Positions 60,201-64,000 of a stretch of 64,000 nucleotides of DNA are shown here, piece by piece (position 1 is the stretch's first letter; the number at the start of each line of letters is the position of its first letter). The notes beneath the pieces were generated by a model that had not been told where the DNA came from, ran no database searches, and was given only the letters and a program-made list of their open reading frames with translations. The DNA is taken from positions 6,606,017 to 6,670,016 of the forward strand of contig NC_061074.1 in the NCBI RefSeq assembly GCF_021917145.1. Reading direction: 5' to 3'. This DNA comes from Hypomesus transpacificus (Eukaryota; Chordata; Actinopteri; Osmeriformes; Osmeridae). The translations under genes and the position numbers were made by a program.

Positions 60201-61150
60201 ACCTCTGTGGCAGCCTAGGGGCTGGTAGGAAATCAACCTACAGTGAAATTAGAGCTGTGCTCACAGTCAGTCACCTGGCCAAGGACACAATGTACTGTAT
60301 GGGTGATTAATGAGAGAGTGAGGAAGAGAGAGAGAGAGAGAGTCTAAGCAAGGTGAACTACAGTATTGATTTACTGTAATGATGAGGGTTATGGGTATGA
60401 GAGGAGTAGATGATGGGGATGAGGAGGCTGGCCATTATGAAGGGGAGGGAGGTAGGTGGGTGTTTATGAAGCTGGTCGTATGCTTGTTGTGGCATAGAGC
60501 ATGATAATGATGACAATGATCATGGAGGGATGATGAAGGTCGTGCGACCGCCGGTCGTGATGCTGTCTCCGGGGTGTTCTGTGGTTGTCAGGAAGTGATG
60601 CGCTCCCATGGCCATCTGTCTACAGATTAATCCTCGCTGCGCTTAAAGATATTACCGCCTGGCTTATCGCCGTGGCGACAAGCCCTCAATCCCAGTTCAG
60701 CACTGTCACCATGTGACCCTGCCGGGAAAGTAGGGGGAGAGAGAAAACACACACGCTTCACACACACCCAGATTGTGCATGTGCTATGTTGAAAGACACT
60801 GCACACACAGGCAATATTCCACCCCCCACCTCCTCGTCCTCTCCCTCCCATTCTCTTGCCCTCATCAGCTCTGTGGTCTGTGGAGGTTTAATCCTACTGA
60901 GAGGTTCCAGAGTCACCTCCGCTTGAGATGAGCACCATCCAGTATGTCTTTCGGTCTGGGAAGGATCCAACATTTTGCCTATAGTCGATATGTGACGTGT
61001 GAAGGTTATAAGATTAGTACTGAATTTGATCATAAAGCCCCCCTCTCCCCCCCCCTCCCCACATACACACACACACACACCATAATCATTCTGTAGTCCA
61101 TTCCCATCCCCACAAGGCAGTCTCAGGACCCTATAGAGTAACGTTCAAGG
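57284..61150. other. Gene-free stretch
   Basis: No exon supported. Contains degenerate CTGTTGGTCAGGCTG-type repeats (58380-58520), CAGCCAGCCA-type repeats (58780-58905), a GT tract (59086-59107), a long CT-rich block (59220-60060) and poly(C) runs near 59706 and 60042. Confidence 0.4.
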
Positions 61151-61156
61151 TTTATT
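61151..61156 (-). terminator. Possible poly(A) signal of an unseen minus-strand gene
   Basis: CAAGGTTTATTCAG on plus reads AATAAA followed by CCTTG on minus, a pattern often seen at vertebrate mRNA ends. The region to 64000 could be a long 3' UTR of a gene lying outside the window. No coding exon supports this. Confidence 0.2.
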
Positions 61157-64000
61157 CAGTCTTTACATACAGTACACAGTCAGAAAGGGACAGACCAAAC
61201 CTTCAAATAAGGTCAGATATAAAAAACAAATCTGCCAAAACAACAGATTATTTTTCAAAAGGACAAAATGACATTTTTTTTCTCTTGCATTATTCTTTTG
61301 ACATCCTAGTAGATTTTGGAGATGCTGAAGCTATGTTGAACAGTGATACTAGTGCAACACCAAGTCTGTTTGGATCCCATAATAACCCATCCAGTGGACG
61401 GAACGACCACACAGCACTAATGTGACTCCGTATAGAGACCTGCCGGTTGCCATGAAGACAGCTATACTGTAGGCTCAACCTCCTCCACTGTCCTTAACCT
61501 ATCACGTTCCAGATCTTATCTCTAATCACCGTCTCCCTGGCAACCCCACCCAGTGTTCTCTTTGAGGAAAACGGTCAACGGTGTTCTCGAACCAAGCAGA
61601 AGGTTCAGCTCCTTCTTTCTTTTCTGACTGCGAGGTAAAACTGACATGAACTGACTTCACACATTTTTCCTCTCCTCCTCTCCTCTTCTTCCTGCCAAGC
61701 CCTACCCAGACAGGTCTCCAATGATCTGACCTGATTACTCATCAGAAGAGATCAATAGGTAGCAGATTGACCCTCATAAACACTAATGTGTGTAATTTTT
61801 GCATGTACTACATACTATAAACACTACTATGTGTAATCCAGATTACAGCCTAGAATCCTACAGATGTGTATGGATGCATAAACACACCAGCAGCCCTGCA
61901 GAGCCAAACAAAACTTTCATTAAGGGCAGTCTGGTCTTCCTGGTATTGTTATTAATGGTAAGTTGGAGCTTCCTTTCATGTTAGAAAAGATTTTTTTAGA
62001 TACAAAAGAAATGTGTCGGGTGTCAAATACAAATTCTTACAAATTGAATGTTTATGCTTTTTTTTCTTCATATGTATGGCTCTTTAGTCAGTAACAGGGT
62101 TTAAGCCCTTAAAGGATGGGAGACTCACATAGAATGACAACTTCCTTTTGTACTACCAAAGCAAATATCAAACTTTTTTTGACAAATGGGAATATAGATT
62201 AGCCTCTGCCATCATGAAAGCCCAGTGACATCATAAGGAGGATCCATGAAGTGACTCTATATGTCAGGTTCCTGAGGATGAATCAAATCTCCACATCTGT
62301 CCCATTAGCACCAGCATGTTGAGAGTGGAGTCATATCTCTGTCACATGAGCAGAGCACTGTGGTGAGTTTGTGCCTTGACTCTGCAACATTAAAGGGATG
62401 TCTTTCCTCTCTCAAGAAGTCTGCTGTGAGTCTGTTAGCTTTGTCCTGATGGGTGTGCTCCCTCTATCCAACAGACTTCCTGCTTCTCTCAGATTTGTCA
62501 CGATGGCTGACCCAAGATGGCCGACCCAAGATGGCCAACCCAAGATGGCTGACTTACACACAGCATGTTTTGCATGCAGGAACAAGTCAGAAACTAGTCA
62601 AACTGAGATGAGATGTGTAGTCAACATGTCGTAAAACTACACTGCCATCTTCTCATAATTGCACCACACGAGTGCCTACCCTTGTACAGCGCCAGGGTTG
62701 TGATGTGCTTCCTGGCTTAGACAAGGATCCTGATATAAAACACCAGCTGGATCGTCACAGACATGGTTATATAAAAGATAGTTTGTTGAGGAGCAGCCGA
62801 GGCCCTGAGGTGTCTAACTGGGACAGGTGGGCAGCACACGCTGAACTGTCATCATCAGCTCAGGGAGTCATCAACAACGTAATCACCGTCTTAACCGGTT
62901 AATTAATCCGAGCGAATGAATTGTCCGGTGTGCTGTTGGGCGAGTAACCTTCAAAGGAGCTCACACAACCAGTAGGATTTACATCTATCCGTTGAATTAA
63001 ACCTTGAAATGTTTTTAGAAAAATACAGTATTAGAACTGTGGAGTCAGAAGGACTCACCGGCTGGGTTAAGTTATAATTGTGGTTTACAATATTATGATT
63101 GACCTAACTTTAATTGGCAGATTTTTCACAAAGTATAAAAACATTTGTCAATGTAAGAGTAGGTTAAACCCTGTGTTCTCCTGTTGCTAAGGACGTAGAT
63201 GGCAGTCAGTACTGGCTGGCTGGATTTACAGGCTGGTTATAGAGTTGTACAGACTGGACATTAAAGCGTATTAGAGACACTTGGCATCAAGACTTCATAG
63301 CTTATCTCCTTCGTTTGGACTAAAAAACATCTTAATATTAAGATTTAGCATTTAAGAAAAGGTAGAAACATGCTTAGTCTAACCATTAAACATGCGTTAA
63401 AAAAAGTTTTTTGAAACCTTAAGTTCATTTTTGCATTTCACTGTGGCAAAAGAAGAAATATAACACATTTCCACTTTCCCTAAGCTACCTTGCACATTGA
63501 AAAATGCATTTGTTCTAGTAGAAAAAAAAGAGATATGTCCTTCAGTTACATCACTCTACCAAAACAGAGCAACAGACAAAAAATTCACAAGCGAAAAAGA
63601 TCAAACTGATTAAAAAAAAGAACAAAATTGCATAATTTAAACACTGACAGTAAGATACCAGACGGTAAGAAGACTGTGAGATGTGAAGTTGTCACTTTGG
63701 GAAATACTGCTCTCCTGAACCCACACACATAGAGAGAGAGCGTGAAAGAGCCTCTTCTAAAGACTCACTGATACTGATAATGTTGCTGTAGGCCCCTGTC
63801 ATGCAGTTTCCAAGCCTGAGATTCCAGCATACGACAGTTAGACTAGGAGGACAGACTTTAGATCGAAACGGAAAGGTTTGAGCCCCCAAAACCACCTCTG
63901 CTACACTGCTGGGGGGGAACATGTGATGGCATCCCTAAGGCCTCGCATCACAGACGAGAGAGAGACCAGAGCAAGAGAGACCAGAGCAGGAGAGAGAGAG
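61157..64000. other. Gene-free right edge
   Basis: No exon supported on either strand. Holds the AAGATGG repeat at 62501-62551 and AT-rich unique DNA at 63000-63660. Confidence 0.35.
62501..62551. repeat. 15-bp repeat CAAGATGGCCGACCC, 3-4 copies
   Basis: Three AAGATGGC cores spaced 15 bp apart, preceded by CGATGGCTGACC. The core resembles the YY1 motif AAGATGGC; function is unknown. Confidence 0.75.

Overview
The window is nuclear DNA of a vertebrate, most likely a teleost fish. Genes are split by short introns with GT-AG borders (one AT-AC intron). The spacers are full of fish-type mobile DNA: a Tc1 element, hAT-like and palindromic MITEs, tRNA-derived SINEs, a solo LTR, and many micro- and minisatellites. 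I could not assign a species. All gene models were built by eye from splice sites, reading phase and similarity to known families. Every model closes in frame.

Layout. 1-4.1 kb: repeats, no gene. 4.8-12.2 kb (minus): pou2af1 (OCA-B/OBF-1/BOB1), 5 coding exons, 335 aa, invaded by a MITE-like element and a 55-bp minisatellite. 12.3-21.0 kb: gene-free spacer with microsatellites, MITEs, SINEs and a solo LTR. 21.1-26.4 kb (plus): a nuclear I-kappa-B-like gene (IkB-zeta/IkB-NS type), 10 exons, 670 aa, with an OCA (POU-factor-binding) motif, a long Y-S-P repeat tract and a shortened ankyrin domain. 26.4-33.2 kb: spacer with a hAT-like element and a perfect 12-bp MORE (Oct dimer) site. 33.3-51.5 kb: a tight same-strand (minus) block of ech1 (309 aa), hnrnpl (526 aa) and srsf7 (236 aa). 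51.5-64 kb: no gene seen; it holds a nearly intact Tc1 transposon (55.6-57.3 kb) and low-complexity DNA.

Biology. The left part holds two divergently transcribed neighbours that both carry the short OCA peptide. In POU2AF proteins this peptide clamps Oct1/Oct2 onto octamer DNA. The two OCA exons have the same flanking intron phases (1 then 0) and nearly the same core sequence, which suggests a shared exon origin. The right part is a housekeeping block: ECH1 (dienoyl-CoA isomerase in fatty-acid oxidation) and two splicing regulators, hnRNP L and SRSF7. The hnrnpl gene carries a textbook U12-type AT-AC intron inside RRM2 and a candidate 33-nt in-frame microexon.
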